From the NCBI RefSeq assembly GCF_042650885.1, contig NZ_JBHSBU010000001.1:3162001-3226000 (forward strand): 64,000 nt of DNA. The letters are read 5' to 3'. Positions 34,088-43,885 of this stretch are shown in pieces. The DNA is from Chitinimonas_A lacunae (lineage in GTDB: Bacteria > Pseudomonadota > Gammaproteobacteria > Burkholderiales > Chitinimonadaceae). How positions within the stretch are numbered: the stretch's first letter is position 1; each line of letters starts with the position of its first letter. The notes below the pieces were generated by a model that saw only the letters and a program-made list of their open reading frames with translations, searched no databases and had not been told where the DNA came from. Both the position numbers and the translations under genes were made by a program.

Positions 34088-36023
34088 GACACTCCTCGCC
34101 TAAGTCTTAAGTTTGTGCCGGGTCAGCTCGACCGAAGCACGGACCAGTGTAGGAAAACAGCGTTAAAGCAGTACGTCGGCATCGCAGGAATCGGACGCTG
34201 ACGATTGCTCCAAGAATCGGAGCGGTCGCGGATGGCGACCTGGTGACGTTGCCCGGCGGTAGACCGGTGCATTGGCAGCCGTAGTGGGATAGCCACGGCT
34301 TTCAAACAAGCGTTTGAATGGTTGGGTTATTCAATCATGGTTCCCGTGAAAAGAAAAGCTGTCCTTCCCCGCCGTTGCAGACATGTCGTCAACCTGTCAC
34401 CAACAGCAAACAGCCCGCCGAACACGCTCTTGTAAACCACTGTTTCAAAAGAAAAATTTGAATCTTTTCATGGTCGAGTCCCGTTTTCATGGCAGGTTTT
34501 TGACCTTGGAGCGACCTCTCTTGTACCACGATTGTATGAGAGAGAAGGATAAGAATAGGTAATAGAACAGCGTGCCAGCTGTGGATAAGTGTAAAACCCT
34601 TTTTATTTCATCCGTTTGACCCAGGAAGTGGGCTGAGGAAAACATCCACTGAGCCATGTGGACCAATTGTGATGCAATTTTTCCTTCCGCCGGCAAAGCC
34701 GTCTTATCCACATCTGCGCGCCATTTTATCCACGATCGGCAGTGGATAACTCACTACATTTGCTTACTATTTAAGCGCCGCCGATTATTTCACCCTGTGA
34801 ATGGCCATTTCCTTCTCCCATTCGTCCCTCCCTTCCCCATTTTCCCCTGCTCGCCCCCGGAAATGTAAACGCCTCGTTCTCTCCGAACGATCGAACGTGA
34901 TACAGACTTTTTCGTTTCCTCTGCACGGTTGAAGAATCTCTATCGCTTATTTATCGCGCTGGATTGTCTTTCAGAGAACTTCAATCTGAATTTAGACAGT
35001 TATTTCCAAGATCACTTCTTAATGCAGACGGGTTTCTGTTGGAAATCGCGCTGATCTTTGTTTTGACTCGGTTGTTTCCAAGTACTTATCGAGCTTGCCT
35101 AGTTTTTTACTGATGGCGAAGCTGAAAATCTGAGGAAAAGTTTGAGGCGCTGAAGGTTCAGCTACGTTTTTTTCCTCAAATCTCTTCTGTGCTGAGTCTG
35201 AGAGAGTGAACCGGCACTGCAAGCTCTTCGAAGTGCTTCCCATCGATAACCTACTAAGTTAGAGAGAGAACAGATAGAAATAATTGATAAGCCCTCCCCC
35301 TATCTGTGGACAAGCCAAAAAAACCTTTCAGTTCATGTACTTGCTTGTGAATCTGCCTGTGGATGACTCACTACTTCGTTTGTGGGTGGATTGTGGCTCG
35401 TTTTGGCGGTCGGTGCGCCAGGTCTGCTTGCTCACAGATTCGATGAAGGTTCTGCACAGGGCTTGTAGGAACGATTGGAGGGGAAAAAGTAAGAGTCAGG
35501 CAGAATATTTACTGGTATTAGAATGGCTTCAAATGTCGGATTCTTATTTGCCGCCTCAGGGTAAGAAAAATCAATTCATTTCATCATCCTGCTCCTATGT
35601 CGAAGAGAAATAATTTCGATTCTGGCGGTGGATGAAATATTTTTAGCTTCTGTGAGAGGAGGAAAAAACTGGAGAGCGATGGGGTGATGAAGAAGATAGC
35701 GATGCTGATTGTCTGCTCGGAGGTTTTATCTTTCAGCTCAGGAGACGGAAAGATAAAAATAAACCTGTCACAAGCAACAAATACGGTAGCAGATGAATTC
35801 AGTCTACCTTATGAGAAATGCAGGTTTTACAACAAATCTGACATCGGAAGACGGCTTAGGGGAGAAGAGGGAAGCGCTTGTGCGAGGTGTGACCGTGTGA
35901 AGCTTGCTATAACACTCCTACAGACCGGGTAAGGGACTTGTCCAGTCTGCTTCTGTTTTGCCGTATTGCTCGTTTCCTGTCGGTTTCTCCTGATTTATGT
36001 AGCTTTGTTCGGAAGGACGATTT
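34088..36023. other. AT-rich gene-poor region, candidate replication origin
   Basis: Nearly 2 kb separates pntAA (minus) from the chemoreceptor (plus) with no recognisable gene, although the genome is otherwise densely packed. It is clearly richer in A+T than its surroundings and contains at least four strong and two weaker DnaA boxes. Short open frames (for example 35284-35613 and 35684-35932 on plus, 35019-35243 on minus) have no family resemblance. The one at 35684 starts with a signal-peptide-like MMKKIAMLIVCSEVLSF but its Shine-Dalgarno is poor. Confidence 0.5.
34580..34749. promoter_or_regulatory. Cluster of DnaA boxes
   Basis: TTATCCACA occurs at 34580-34588 (minus) and 34704-34712 (plus), TTATCCACG at 34726-34734 (plus) and TTATCCACT at 34741-34749 (minus). 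Weaker relatives are at 35305-35313 and 35358-35366. Four good boxes in 170 bases is far above chance. Confidence 0.65.
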
Positions 36024-37643
36024 ATGTTGCAACGCATCTCTCATCGCCTGGGTGCTTTTATCGTATTAGCACTGATCGGTTTGTGGATTACCGGTCTCAA
36101 CGGGCTCTATCAGCTCAACAGCTTGCAGGCAGCACTGAATGACATCACAAAAAATGTGATGCCTCGCGTCCAGTCGCTTGATGAGATCCAACGTCAATTC
36201 AATTTGGTACGGATTGAAGTGCTCTACCACGTTTTGGAAGCTGAAGCGGCCAAGCGCGGTGAGCGGGAAAAATCTCTGTCTGCGCGTTGGGATGCATTGC
36301 ATAAATCTCTCGACGACTACGCCAAATTGCCGCTTGACGATATTAATCGGCAAATGCTGGCTGCCGATAAAGCCGCACTGGCCAGTTATGAAACGGGTAT
36401 AGCGAAGGCATTGGAACTGTCGCGCAGTGATATGGATTCGGAAGCACGTGAATACCTCAGCCAGGAAATGCTGCCCAAAGCCAATGCGGTGGCCGAAGCT
36501 CTGGGCAAACATGGCCAATTCAATAATCAGAAAGCCATAGAGCACCGGGAAAAATCGGAAGACCGCTATCGCGATTCACTGCTGGTCTTGATCTCTCTGA
36601 TGGCGGCGACGACGCTGCTGCTGTTGTGGGTGTCCTACGGTACCTACCGCAAAGTGGTCGGTACGGCTCATGAAGCCAGTCGCCAGGTCAGCCGGGTGGC
36701 GCGTGAACTCGATTTCAGCCAGCCGATTCCGATCAAAGGCCAGGATGAGCTGTCGGAATTGCTCCATGCCTTCAATGGCTTAATCCATGGTCTGCGTGAC
36801 GGACTGGGCCGGATTCGTAACGATGCCGAGCGGTTGACGCTGGCGTCGGCCGAATTGGCCGGTTCTGCTGAACAAATCACTGCCGGTTCAGTAGCGCAGA
36901 GCGATGCTTCGGCCAATATGGCGGCCAATGTCGAGCAGGTGACGGTCAGTATCGGCCACGTTTCCAACCGTACCGACGAAGCCAGCAGCCTGACCCGGGC
37001 CTCGGGTTCGCTGGCGCTCAATGGGCGCGACTCGGTCATCAGCACAGTCAAAAGAATCGAACAGATCGCCGATGTGGTCAGTGGCGCTGCTCAGGAGCTG
37101 AACCAGCTTGAAGAAAGCGGACGGCAGATCAGCGCGGTGGTCAGCGTGATCAAGGAAGTGGCGGAACAAACCAATCTGCTGGCGCTCAACGCCGCCATCG
37201 AGGCGGCCCGTGCGGGCGAGCAGGGACGGGGTTTTGCGGTGGTGGCCGACGAAGTGCGCAAATTGGCTGAACGCACAGCCGGCTCGACGGTGGAAATTGC
37301 CAATATGGTCCAAGCCATCCAACAACGGTCGGCCCAGGTATCGAACCAGATAACCCGGGCGGTCGAATCGGTCCGTGATGGCGTGCGCGAAGGCGTCAGC
37401 ACACGCGATGTGATCGAACAGATCGCCAATAGCGCCGAACAGGGCAGCCAATTGGTCGACGAAATTGCCACCGCCTTGCGTGAACAGAGTGCAGCCAGTA
37501 ATTCGATCGCCGGTCAGGTCGAACGAGTCGCCCAGATGGCCGAACAAAACAGCCGGGCAGCGGAGCGGGGAACGGAGTTGTCGAAGGAATTGCAGCGCTT
37601 GGCCACCACGATGAACCAGGTTGTTGGGTCCTACCGGCTATAG
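36024..37643 (+). CDS. Methyl-accepting chemotaxis protein
   Basis: This 539-residue chemoreceptor has an N-terminal membrane helix (about 8-30), a four-helix-bundle-type periplasmic sensor (35-185) and a second membrane helix (about 190-207). A HAMP-like region comes next, then the signalling domain with the highly conserved hairpin E-Q-T-N-L-L-A-L-N-A-A-I-E-A-A-R-A-G-E (about 385-403). No C-terminal CheR-binding pentapeptide is seen. The ligand is unknown. GGAAGGA precedes ATG 36024. Confidence 0.94.
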   Translation: MLQRISHRLGAFIVLALIGLWITGLNGLYQLNSLQAALNDITKNVMPRVQSLDEIQRQFNLVRIEVLYHVLEAEAAKRGEREKSLSARWDALHKSLDDYAKLPLDDINRQMLAADKAALASYETGIAKALELSRSDMDSEAREYLSQEMLPKANAVAEALGKHGQFNNQKAIEHREKSEDRYRDSLLVLISLMAATTLLLLWVSYGTYRKVVGTAHEASRQVSRVARELDFSQPIPIKGQDELSELLHAFNGLIHGLRDGLGRIRNDAERLTLASAELAGSAEQITAGSVAQSDASANMAANVEQVTVSIGHVSNRTDEASSLTRASGSLALNGRDSVISTVKRIEQIADVVSGAAQELNQLEESGRQISAVVSVIKEVAEQTNLLALNAAIEAARAGEQGRGFAVVADEVRKLAERTAGSTVEIANMVQAIQQRSAQVSNQITRAVESVRDGVREGVSTRDVIEQIANSAEQGSQLVDEIATALREQSAASNSIAGQVERVAQMAEQNSRAAERGTELSKELQRLATTMNQVVGSYRL

Positions 37644-37714
37644 GAATCAAAATTAAATATTCATGCAAAATCTCTGCAAATAAGGTGGCGAGTTTAAAAT
37701 ACAAATAAATAAAA

Positions 37715-37746
37715 AACGAAGCGCGCTATTACAGCGCGCTCCGTTT
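37715..37746. terminator. Intrinsic terminator after the chemoreceptor
   Basis: The stem AGCGCGC/GCGCGCT, extended by AACG/CCGTT, is flanked by an A-run on one side and TTTCTTT on the other. Confidence 0.65.
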
Positions 37747-37768
37747 CTTTCTGTTGGAGGCGTTAGAA

Positions 37769-37976
37769 CATTCCCGAAAAACTCGGCGCTGAAGGTCTGG
37801 ACACCAAGCATCAGGTTCAGGTCGATTAACAAGGCTGCAAATGGCATCGATTTAAGCGGGAATACGCTGGCGCATTTCCGAAAAACCCAGTGTCCGAGGG
37901 TGCGGACACAGAACATCAGGTATAGGACAATCAAGCAGTGCTACCAGTGGCGCTGATCTAAACGGAAATACCTCAA
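37769..37976. repeat. Two imperfect tandem copies of a 104-bp unit
   Basis: Copies begin at 37769 (CATTCCCGAAAAACTC) and 37873 (CATTTCCGAAAAACCC) and stay alignable to the end, including GGACAC, CATCAGGT, TGGC and GCGGGAATAC/ACGGAAATAC. Identity is roughly two thirds. The second copy ends at the HAD stop codon. On the minus strand both units keep similar hydrophobic translations, so this could be decayed coding sequence. Confidence 0.6.
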
Positions 37977-38620
37977 TCGAGTGCGAGATCGAGAATCAGC
38001 TCGGGCAAAAGCGCCATATCGCCGAATGCGACCACATCGGGTTCGATTTCGGCCGGATGCCTCCGCCCCGGCTCGAACCACAGGGCCCGCATCCCGGCCG
38101 CTTTGGCGGCTGCGATGCCTACCGGGCTATCCTCGACCACGATACAGTCAGCCGCTGCGACCCCCATCGCCGTGGCGGCCGCGAGAAACAAGCCAGGTTC
38201 GGGCTTCCACGAACCGACTTGGTAGGAACTGAACAGATTGCTGCCGAAGTAGCGGGCAAGCCCCGCCACCCGCAGGGCCTGCACGATCTTCTCGGGCGGG
38301 CCGCTTGAGGCCACACACATCGGCATACGGATTTTCTCCAGCGCCTCTGCCACTCCGGTTACCGGTTTCAGTTCGTTTTCAAATAATTGGGTCACCAGTG
38401 CCCGATAGTCGGCGACAAATCCTTCCGGCAGGGTCAGGCCATGGCGGTTTTGCAGATCGTCGAGAATGGACTGCAACTTCGCGCCACGATAGCGCTCGAC
38501 CAGCGCCTCGGTGCGTTCTTCGACACCCAGATCGCGCAGCAGCGCGACAAAGGCTTGATTACATAGCGTTTCACTATCAACCAGCGTGCCATCGCAATCG
38601 AAGATGACGCATGCCGACAT
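37973..38620 (-). CDS. HAD-family phosphatase (GPH/YcjU-like)
   Basis: This 215-residue hydrolase begins V-I-F-D-C-D-G-T-L-V-D-S-E (motif I with nucleophile Asp 8 and Asp 10). It has C-V-A-S-S-G-P (motif II), W-K-P-E-P-G-L-F (motif III Lys) and V-V-E-D-S-P-V-G-I-A-A-A-K-A-A-G (motif IV). Such enzymes act on sugar phosphates or phosphoglycolate; the exact substrate cannot be read. I chose ATG 38620, with AGGAG upstream. Confidence 0.88.
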   Translation of the reverse strand: MSACVIFDCDGTLVDSETLCNQAFVALLRDLGVEERTEALVERYRGAKLQSILDDLQNRHGLTLPEGFVADYRALVTQLFENELKPVTGVAEALEKIRMPMCVASSGPPEKIVQALRVAGLARYFGSNLFSSYQVGSWKPEPGLFLAAATAMGVAAADCIVVEDSPVGIAAAKAAGMRALWFEPGRRHPAEIEPDVVAFGDMALLPELILDLALD

Positions 38621-38901
38621 GGGAAATCCTCCTGAGCTGTTGTCGTAATTGGGCTGGAAATCCGTGCTGGAAACGGCACGTCCGTTGAACATCGGCCGCA
38701 GCACAGCAAGTCCAACTGCTGCCGCTAAGCGTATCCGAATGCTTGGTTTGGACACAGCAAACCAATGCCCGCGCCGCGAGCTGGAAGTCTCGCCAGCCTG
38801 GGGTAATCAGACTGGGCAGGAAGTTTTCAAGTCAGGTGGAAGAGACTCATCTGCTGATATAGAAGAGGAGGCGAATTCAAATTTGAAGTGCCATCGGGAA
38901 G

Positions 38902-39935
38902 GGCTTTGTTGCATAACCCAATCTCAGGTCGAGTGAACCCTTTGCCGGACGGAATTCAGGGGTGAGCCACCGTGGTAGGCATGCCCAGCAGCACGAAGCG
39001 ATTCAAGATCGCATAGCGTACGTGGATTTCGGCGACCTGCCGTTCGGGGTGTCGGGCCAGCAGTCGCTCGCCGAGCCGCGATGCATTGCGGTTTCTACCA
39101 GGCTGCGCCGAGGGTAGCCGCTCCAGCGCTTCCAGATCGCCCGCCCCACGCACTTGATCGCGGCCAGTTTGTCGTTGCGGTGGGCTGCCCAGTCGGTCTG
39201 CTCTCGCCAAGGCTGGGCATCCCAGCGAGGGGGAACCAGTCATTCGGCCCTCCACGCCTGAACGGCACGATAGACCCGCCGGCTGTCATAAGCTCCGTCG
39301 CCCCCACGCTGTCGAGCACTGTTCCCGGTGGCAGCTGCGACAATAGCTCCTCGACCTGTAGGCCATCGGCCTGACGCGGGTCGGTCACCTCAACTGCTTG
39401 AATTTCCTGCGTATCGGCATTGATGGCCAGATGCACTTTGCGCCAGCCGCGTCGATAGGCCGGCCCGTGCTGCTTGACCTTCCATTCCCCCTCGCCGTGA
39501 ATCTTGATGCCGGTGCTGTCCACCAGCAGATGCAGCGGCTCGGCACGGCGTCGCACCGGAATCTGCACCGCCAGGGTGGCCTGCCGCCGGCTGACCGTGC
39601 TGAAACACGGCACCGACCAGTCCAGATTCATCATGCGCACCAGGCTGCACGTGAGCCCGCGGACTTGGCGCAGCCCTTGTTGGAACAGCACCTTCAACGT
39701 CAGCATGATTTGAATGGCTTGATCGCTGTAGCGCGTCGGGGCGCCCGCCTGACCTGAACGCTCATTGCTATGCCAGGCAAGGTCCGGCGAAAACCAGATC
39801 ATGACATCGCCCCTCGCTTGCAGGCTTCGGTTGTAGTCGGACCAATTCGTCGTGCGGTAGCGGGGCTTGGCTGGCTCATTCTGCTAGCTTACAACCGGCG
39901 TCAACCCTGGAGTCGGGGGGGTATGCAACAAGGCC
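38902..39935. mobile_element. IS5-type insertion sequence, degenerate
   Basis: The ends are the 14-bp inverted repeats GGCTTTGTTGCATA (38902-38915) and TATGCAACAAGGCC (39922-39935), with one mismatch. The 1.03-kb length and TTGTTGCA-type ends are typical of the IS427/IS1031 side of the IS5 family. The single transposase gene is broken. No convincing target duplication was seen. Confidence 0.8.
38956..39885 (-). pseudogene. IS5-family transposase with frameshifts
   Basis: The minus-strand coding sequence starts in the pattern K-P-R-Y-R-T-T-N-W-S-D-Y-N near 39870. It continues through D-S-T-G-I-K-I-H-G-E-G-E-W-K (DDE region) and ends N-R-F-V-L-L-G-M-P at 38956. In the G-run near 39300 the frame shifts, so V-G-x-D-G-A-Y-D-S-R-R-V-Y-R continues in another frame, and a further stop follows soon after. 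The first residues lack an upstream start codon. At least two lesions make it inactive. Confidence 0.75.
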
Positions 39936-40125
39936 ACTCACGGCTATAAAAATTTGTCTACTACTACAGTTGTAAAATTGGTTTTATCAATTTTTCTAGA
40001 CTATTTCTTGTATATGGCTGAGATTCGCGTTTTTACCAGCTTTGCTTTTCTGTTGTTCCCTTTTCTCGGCTCAACGGGTGCCTTAGATTGATCGACTAAA
40101 AGGTCAGCAATTTTTTCCATGTGGG

Positions 40126-41148
40126 ATGTTTATTATGGAAAATTCTTTACCTGACGAGTGCGCTGCTAGCTTGGGCTTCCCTGCCTTTGCACCCGTTGCT
40201 TCTCTGTTCTCTATCACACATCTTTTTGATTCTGGCAGGAAACGTTGTGGTGTCTATCTGCTGCATTTTCAGGCAGGATCCTTTTATATTGGCCAATCGG
40301 TGGATGTGGTACGTAGATTTTCAGAACATCGACGTATCTACGATGATATTGTGGGATTTTCTTTTCTGCCTGTCGAAAAAATCTATCTGGAAGACAAAGA
40401 GAAAGACATTATATTTCGGGCTGAGATTCAAGGCATTAAGATAATCAACGCTGTTCATGTTTCAATCCTCAGCGGTACGGCCGATCTGGACTCGATTATT
40501 CCTCGTGCGGAGCAGGACGAATGGCTAAAGGACCCAATCTCTTTCGTCAAACAAAGGCCGCAGGGTGAAAAGATAACTTTACCTGATTCCCTGCAAATCC
40601 GGTTCGCCAAATCCTTTCAAAAATTTCGTAAACATCAATTGGCACCAAAAATCTTGCCTTTGGCGAAAAGATATATTGAATATTGCCTGCCGTTTCCGAG
40701 AAAAACCGAACACTCCTTCTGGGCAGTTAGCTGCATGCCAAGTACTAACCGGAATACCTTTCCCCGCCTGTTATCGGTCAATGTTGGGGTAATGGAAATA
40801 TTTGTCGCTGGATGGATGAAACATAATCCAACGAGATTATGGGCATTTTTGACGATAGCCGGAGATGTCTTGGAGGACAGTGGCATATCAATCTATCAGC
40901 TGAAGAAGACATACCCTTTTCTAAATAAGAGTTATAGAGGCTACCGGGATGCAGGGCAGTATCAAGTCACACTCTCTGTGGAAGGAGACGATAAATTAGA
41001 AATTTTATTGGACAATCCGACTGTTTTAAAGGCTGCGGCGACTCTAGCCCTGCGTGTCATGAGAAAGCACGCAACCATTTATTCCAAGTTTCATTGTTCA
41101 CAGTTGGCAGATGTCTTATTGGCAGAGGAAGGCGCAAAGAATCTCTAG
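40126..41148 (+). CDS. GIY-YIG nuclease-domain protein, unknown role
   Basis: This AT-rich gene encodes 340 residues. Near residue 42 it has C-G-V-Y-L-L-H-F, followed by S-F-Y-I-G-Q-S-x-D-V-V-R-R-F-S-E-H. This is the GIY-YIG core (GVY variant) with the catalytic Arg. The remaining 250 residues match nothing I know and include a helical, Lys-rich C-terminal part. It lies between a dead IS element and the left end of the mnmE island and its codon use is unlike the core genes. A restriction, homing or defence nuclease is possible, but only the fold is supported. Confidence 0.68.
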   Translation: MFIMENSLPDECAASLGFPAFAPVASLFSITHLFDSGRKRCGVYLLHFQAGSFYIGQSVDVVRRFSEHRRIYDDIVGFSFLPVEKIYLEDKEKDIIFRAEIQGIKIINAVHVSILSGTADLDSIIPRAEQDEWLKDPISFVKQRPQGEKITLPDSLQIRFAKSFQKFRKHQLAPKILPLAKRYIEYCLPFPRKTEHSFWAVSCMPSTNRNTFPRLLSVNVGVMEIFVAGWMKHNPTRLWAFLTIAGDVLEDSGISIYQLKKTYPFLNKSYRGYRDAGQYQVTLSVEGDDKLEILLDNPTVLKAAATLALRVMRKHATIYSKFHCSQLADVLLAEEGAKNL

Positions 41149-41236
41149 CAATAGGTCCGACAGACTTGATTTGGCCAAAGCAGGTTTCTGGGAAATTTTC
41201 CAAGGGTTTAAGATACCTGCCCTTGGAATTAATATC

Positions 41237-41249
41237 ATTTGCCGATGCA
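41237..41249 (+). repeat. Left attachment site of the mnmE island
   Basis: ATTTGCCGATGCA here repeats the last codons of mnmE (46760-46772). Three of the next four bases also match. Confidence 0.75.
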
Positions 41250-41343
41250 GAAAATAATTTAGCGCCCCTAAGCCGCCTAAGCACTGCCTTTATTATTTTC
41301 ATGGGCCGTGCTTGGACTAAAATTTGGACTTAATCTTGGGTGT

Positions 41344-42621
41344 TCAATCCGCATGGGCTAATATGTCTTGAGCTTTTATCAAAACATATCCTGGTTTACG
41401 TGTTAATTCATCAATGCTTTTTTCGTGTCCCGATTTATGGGTTGTAAGTAAATTTATCATAGCAAGAAGCCCTGTAAAACTAATTCCTAGTTGATTAGTT
41501 GCTGCTCCATAGGCTACTGCGCCTAAACCAATTAATCCGAAAGTTGTTTTCCAATATTTTGTTGAGTGTTTTTGAGCTGATTCGAGTTCTGCTTTTACTT
41601 CCGCCGCTTGTTCTCTAAGTTCATAAATAAATTCTTTTCTTGCTCTGTTTGTTCCGTCGGTGTCCTTGTAGAGTTCTATATCTGAATTTTTAATAAAAAT
41701 TTCTCGGAATTGTGGTAGTGCTTTGCACGCTTCTTGTCGAAGCTGTAAGATTTGCTCGGGATTCAAATTGCTCACCCATGGAATATCAAAACCGTTTTGG
41801 TTATCTAAAACAGCTAAGCTTTTCCGGCTGAAACTTTTTCCATCTTGCAATCTTAACCCAGCAAGCCCAATTTTTGAATTGGAAAAAATCGTTCCTTCCC
41901 CTATTCCTGCATTTCGAGCCATCCATGCGGTTTCTCTTACAGCACGATGAATAACAGCCTGAGTAATCTCTCGCTTGGTAGCAGAAATTGGAACGGATCC
42001 AGCTTTTGCATTAATTATAATTGTGGGTGTAAAGAATGAGCCTGTATCTATATGGCATTCACCATTTTCTTGGTGGGATATAGATATTTCCTCTTCATAT
42101 TCGTCGAGTAGATTTTCTACGATATTGTCTATTGTGTTTTCGAATACATTAAGGCAGCCTTTGCATGAAACAATGAAAGGGCGTTGGAATTTTATAATTC
42201 CCGCCGAGATTAAAGGGTATAGTTCTGTCAAAACCAATCCGTCCCCTATAATTTTTTCCAGCTTTACGTTAGTTACCCTTCCCAAATCTAAAAAACTTTC
42301 TGTAAAAAAATCAGTTAGCCATACTCTGTCACCAATAAGCCCCATACTTCTACTTATATTCTTTGCTTGTAAAATACGGCATGGCCCAGCCTGACAGCCT
42401 GTAGGGGAGAAAGGATCTAAAGCACTATCAAGATATATTTCAAATCCATAGCTTTTATTCTGTGTTTTTATTGTTGATGTATAATAAAATTCGGATTGTT
42501 GTTTTAATTCTGGAATCAAAGCTTTAATGTTTTTTCTGGCATCAGTCAAAGATTCAGATGCTTTTAATGCATCAACAATGAGAGGAATGGCCGGAGGAAT
42601 GTCGTTCAGATTTTCGCTCAT
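41344..42621 (-). CDS. Unknown AT-rich cargo protein with C-terminal membrane helices
   Basis: This 425-residue protein is not recognised. Visible features are an alpha/beta-rich first half, a short C-K-G-C near residue 155 and a K-R-E-I-T-Q-A-V-I-H-R-A-V-R-E-T-A-W-M helix. Near 345-375 there is a coiled-coil (E-L-R-E-Q-A-A-E-V-K-A-E-L), followed by two hydrophobic helices (about 377-400). ATG 42621 has GGAGA seven bases upstream. It is the gene furthest from the integrase, and its low G+C and cargo position are typical of accessory or defence genes. Confidence 0.6.
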   Translation of the reverse strand: MSENLNDIPPAIPLIVDALKASESLTDARKNIKALIPELKQQSEFYYTSTIKTQNKSYGFEIYLDSALDPFSPTGCQAGPCRILQAKNISRSMGLIGDRVWLTDFFTESFLDLGRVTNVKLEKIIGDGLVLTELYPLISAGIIKFQRPFIVSCKGCLNVFENTIDNIVENLLDEYEEEISISHQENGECHIDTGSFFTPTIIINAKAGSVPISATKREITQAVIHRAVRETAWMARNAGIGEGTIFSNSKIGLAGLRLQDGKSFSRKSLAVLDNQNGFDIPWVSNLNPEQILQLRQEACKALPQFREIFIKNSDIELYKDTDGTNRARKEFIYELREQAAEVKAELESAQKHSTKYWKTTFGLIGLGAVAYGAATNQLGISFTGLLAMINLLTTHKSGHEKSIDELTRKPGYVLIKAQDILAHAD

Positions 42622-42778
42622 GTGATTCTCCATTTTTAAATGGTTGATCGTTGATTTTTTCTGTGAATGTAAAAATCTCTTTCAGATTTAGATGTTGCTG
42701 AAGAATTTATTGATTGCCGGCAAATTTGGAATTGGGATTGGACTCATAAAGAGTACTTATCCTGAATATGATCTAAAT

Positions 42779-43885
42779 TCAATCAATCTTCTCAGGATGA
42801 AACCAATCCCAGTTTTGGGGTTTTACTCGCAATATTTCTTGCAGGGCTGTTTGACGAGCACTTTCTGCTTGAATCTTGACGGGTGCGCGAAACTCTCCTA
42901 GCTCATTGTCCCATGAACTTGCTGGCTGATCATCAGGAACCCGCTCATACAACGGCGGTTCCGACGGTATTGGTTCTGCGGTTTGCTCTATGTAATCTTC
43001 GTTCCCGGCAGAAATCCCTACACAGGTATAGGGTTGCTGTTCCTGTTTGGCTTCCTCTACATTCCCTATAGGTTTTTTACAAGTAGCAGGAGGATTTCTT
43101 CCAGCCTTATTTTTCGGTCTTGTAGAGGCAGTCATTATGGCAACGAAGCTTTTTGACTGGCCTGTCTCTATGGGAACGTTTAAACCAAGTTGTTCGCTTA
43201 GTCTTTCAGGACTTGATTTTATCAGCTCCAACAGAATCTCTCTGAAACTAGGGTCTCGCAGCTTCTCCGGATAGAATTCAATAGCCTGAATGATTTCTTC
43301 AGCAAGCGCTGATCGAGTACGGCTGTTTAGTCGTTTCGTTTTAACTGGGCGCGAAAATCCATAAGACTTAGCGACGACTTCATGGAAGTTATCTTGCATG
43401 AACCGAAGACTCTGTCGTCCGCCTATGAGGTCGCTTCCTATCATACGCCCGTCCTTCAACGGCAATAACAAGACATGCATATGAGGCGCCCCCTCATCAA
43501 GATGGACTATCGCAGACAAGACGGGTACGCCGAAGAAAGAGCGTATCCACTCCAGCCCCTTCATGAAGAATTCTCTTAACGGTACCGTAGTGCGTGGTGG
43601 AAGGCTGATGAGAACTTCTACCATACGTACAGCGTTCTTCCTGAGCTTAGTAATTCCTGCGTCCTGTAAGAGCTGTCGCGCCTGTGCGTTAACTTCTGTG
43701 GCTGTTTCTGGGCCGGCCAGTACCATGTTGAGCGGCGTTTTATTAACGTCGATATGGCTGGTTGCTCCTAGCTCTGCTTGAAGCTCTCGAAGGTTGTGTC
43801 GAGCAGCAATGCTGATAATGTTGGGATCATGTTTCTTGGCTACTGTGAGCCGGGGATTGAAATTCATCATTTCTTTCCCCTTCAT
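42779..43885 (-). CDS. MobV-type relaxase / plasmid recombination (Mob/Pre) protein
   Basis: This 368-residue protein has the relaxase metal-binding signature H-L-D-E-G-A-P-H-M-H at about residues 128-137, preceded by a region rich in basic residues. A downstream segment G-G-R-Q-S-L-R-F-M-Q-D-N-F also fits Mob/Pre proteins. The C-terminal third is Pro/Glu-rich and variable. The ATG at 43885 overlaps the AlpA stop (ATGA), suggesting coupling; ATG 43870 has a better GGGG site. It would nick an oriT, which I could not locate with confidence. Confidence 0.78.
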   Translation of the reverse strand: MKGKEMMNFNPRLTVAKKHDPNIISIAARHNLRELQAELGATSHIDVNKTPLNMVLAGPETATEVNAQARQLLQDAGITKLRKNAVRMVEVLISLPPRTTVPLREFFMKGLEWIRSFFGVPVLSAIVHLDEGAPHMHVLLLPLKDGRMIGSDLIGGRQSLRFMQDNFHEVVAKSYGFSRPVKTKRLNSRTRSALAEEIIQAIEFYPEKLRDPSFREILLELIKSSPERLSEQLGLNVPIETGQSKSFVAIMTASTRPKNKAGRNPPATCKKPIGNVEEAKQEQQPYTCVGISAGNEDYIEQTAEPIPSEPPLYERVPDDQPASSWDNELGEFRAPVKIQAESARQTALQEILRVKPQNWDWFHPEKID

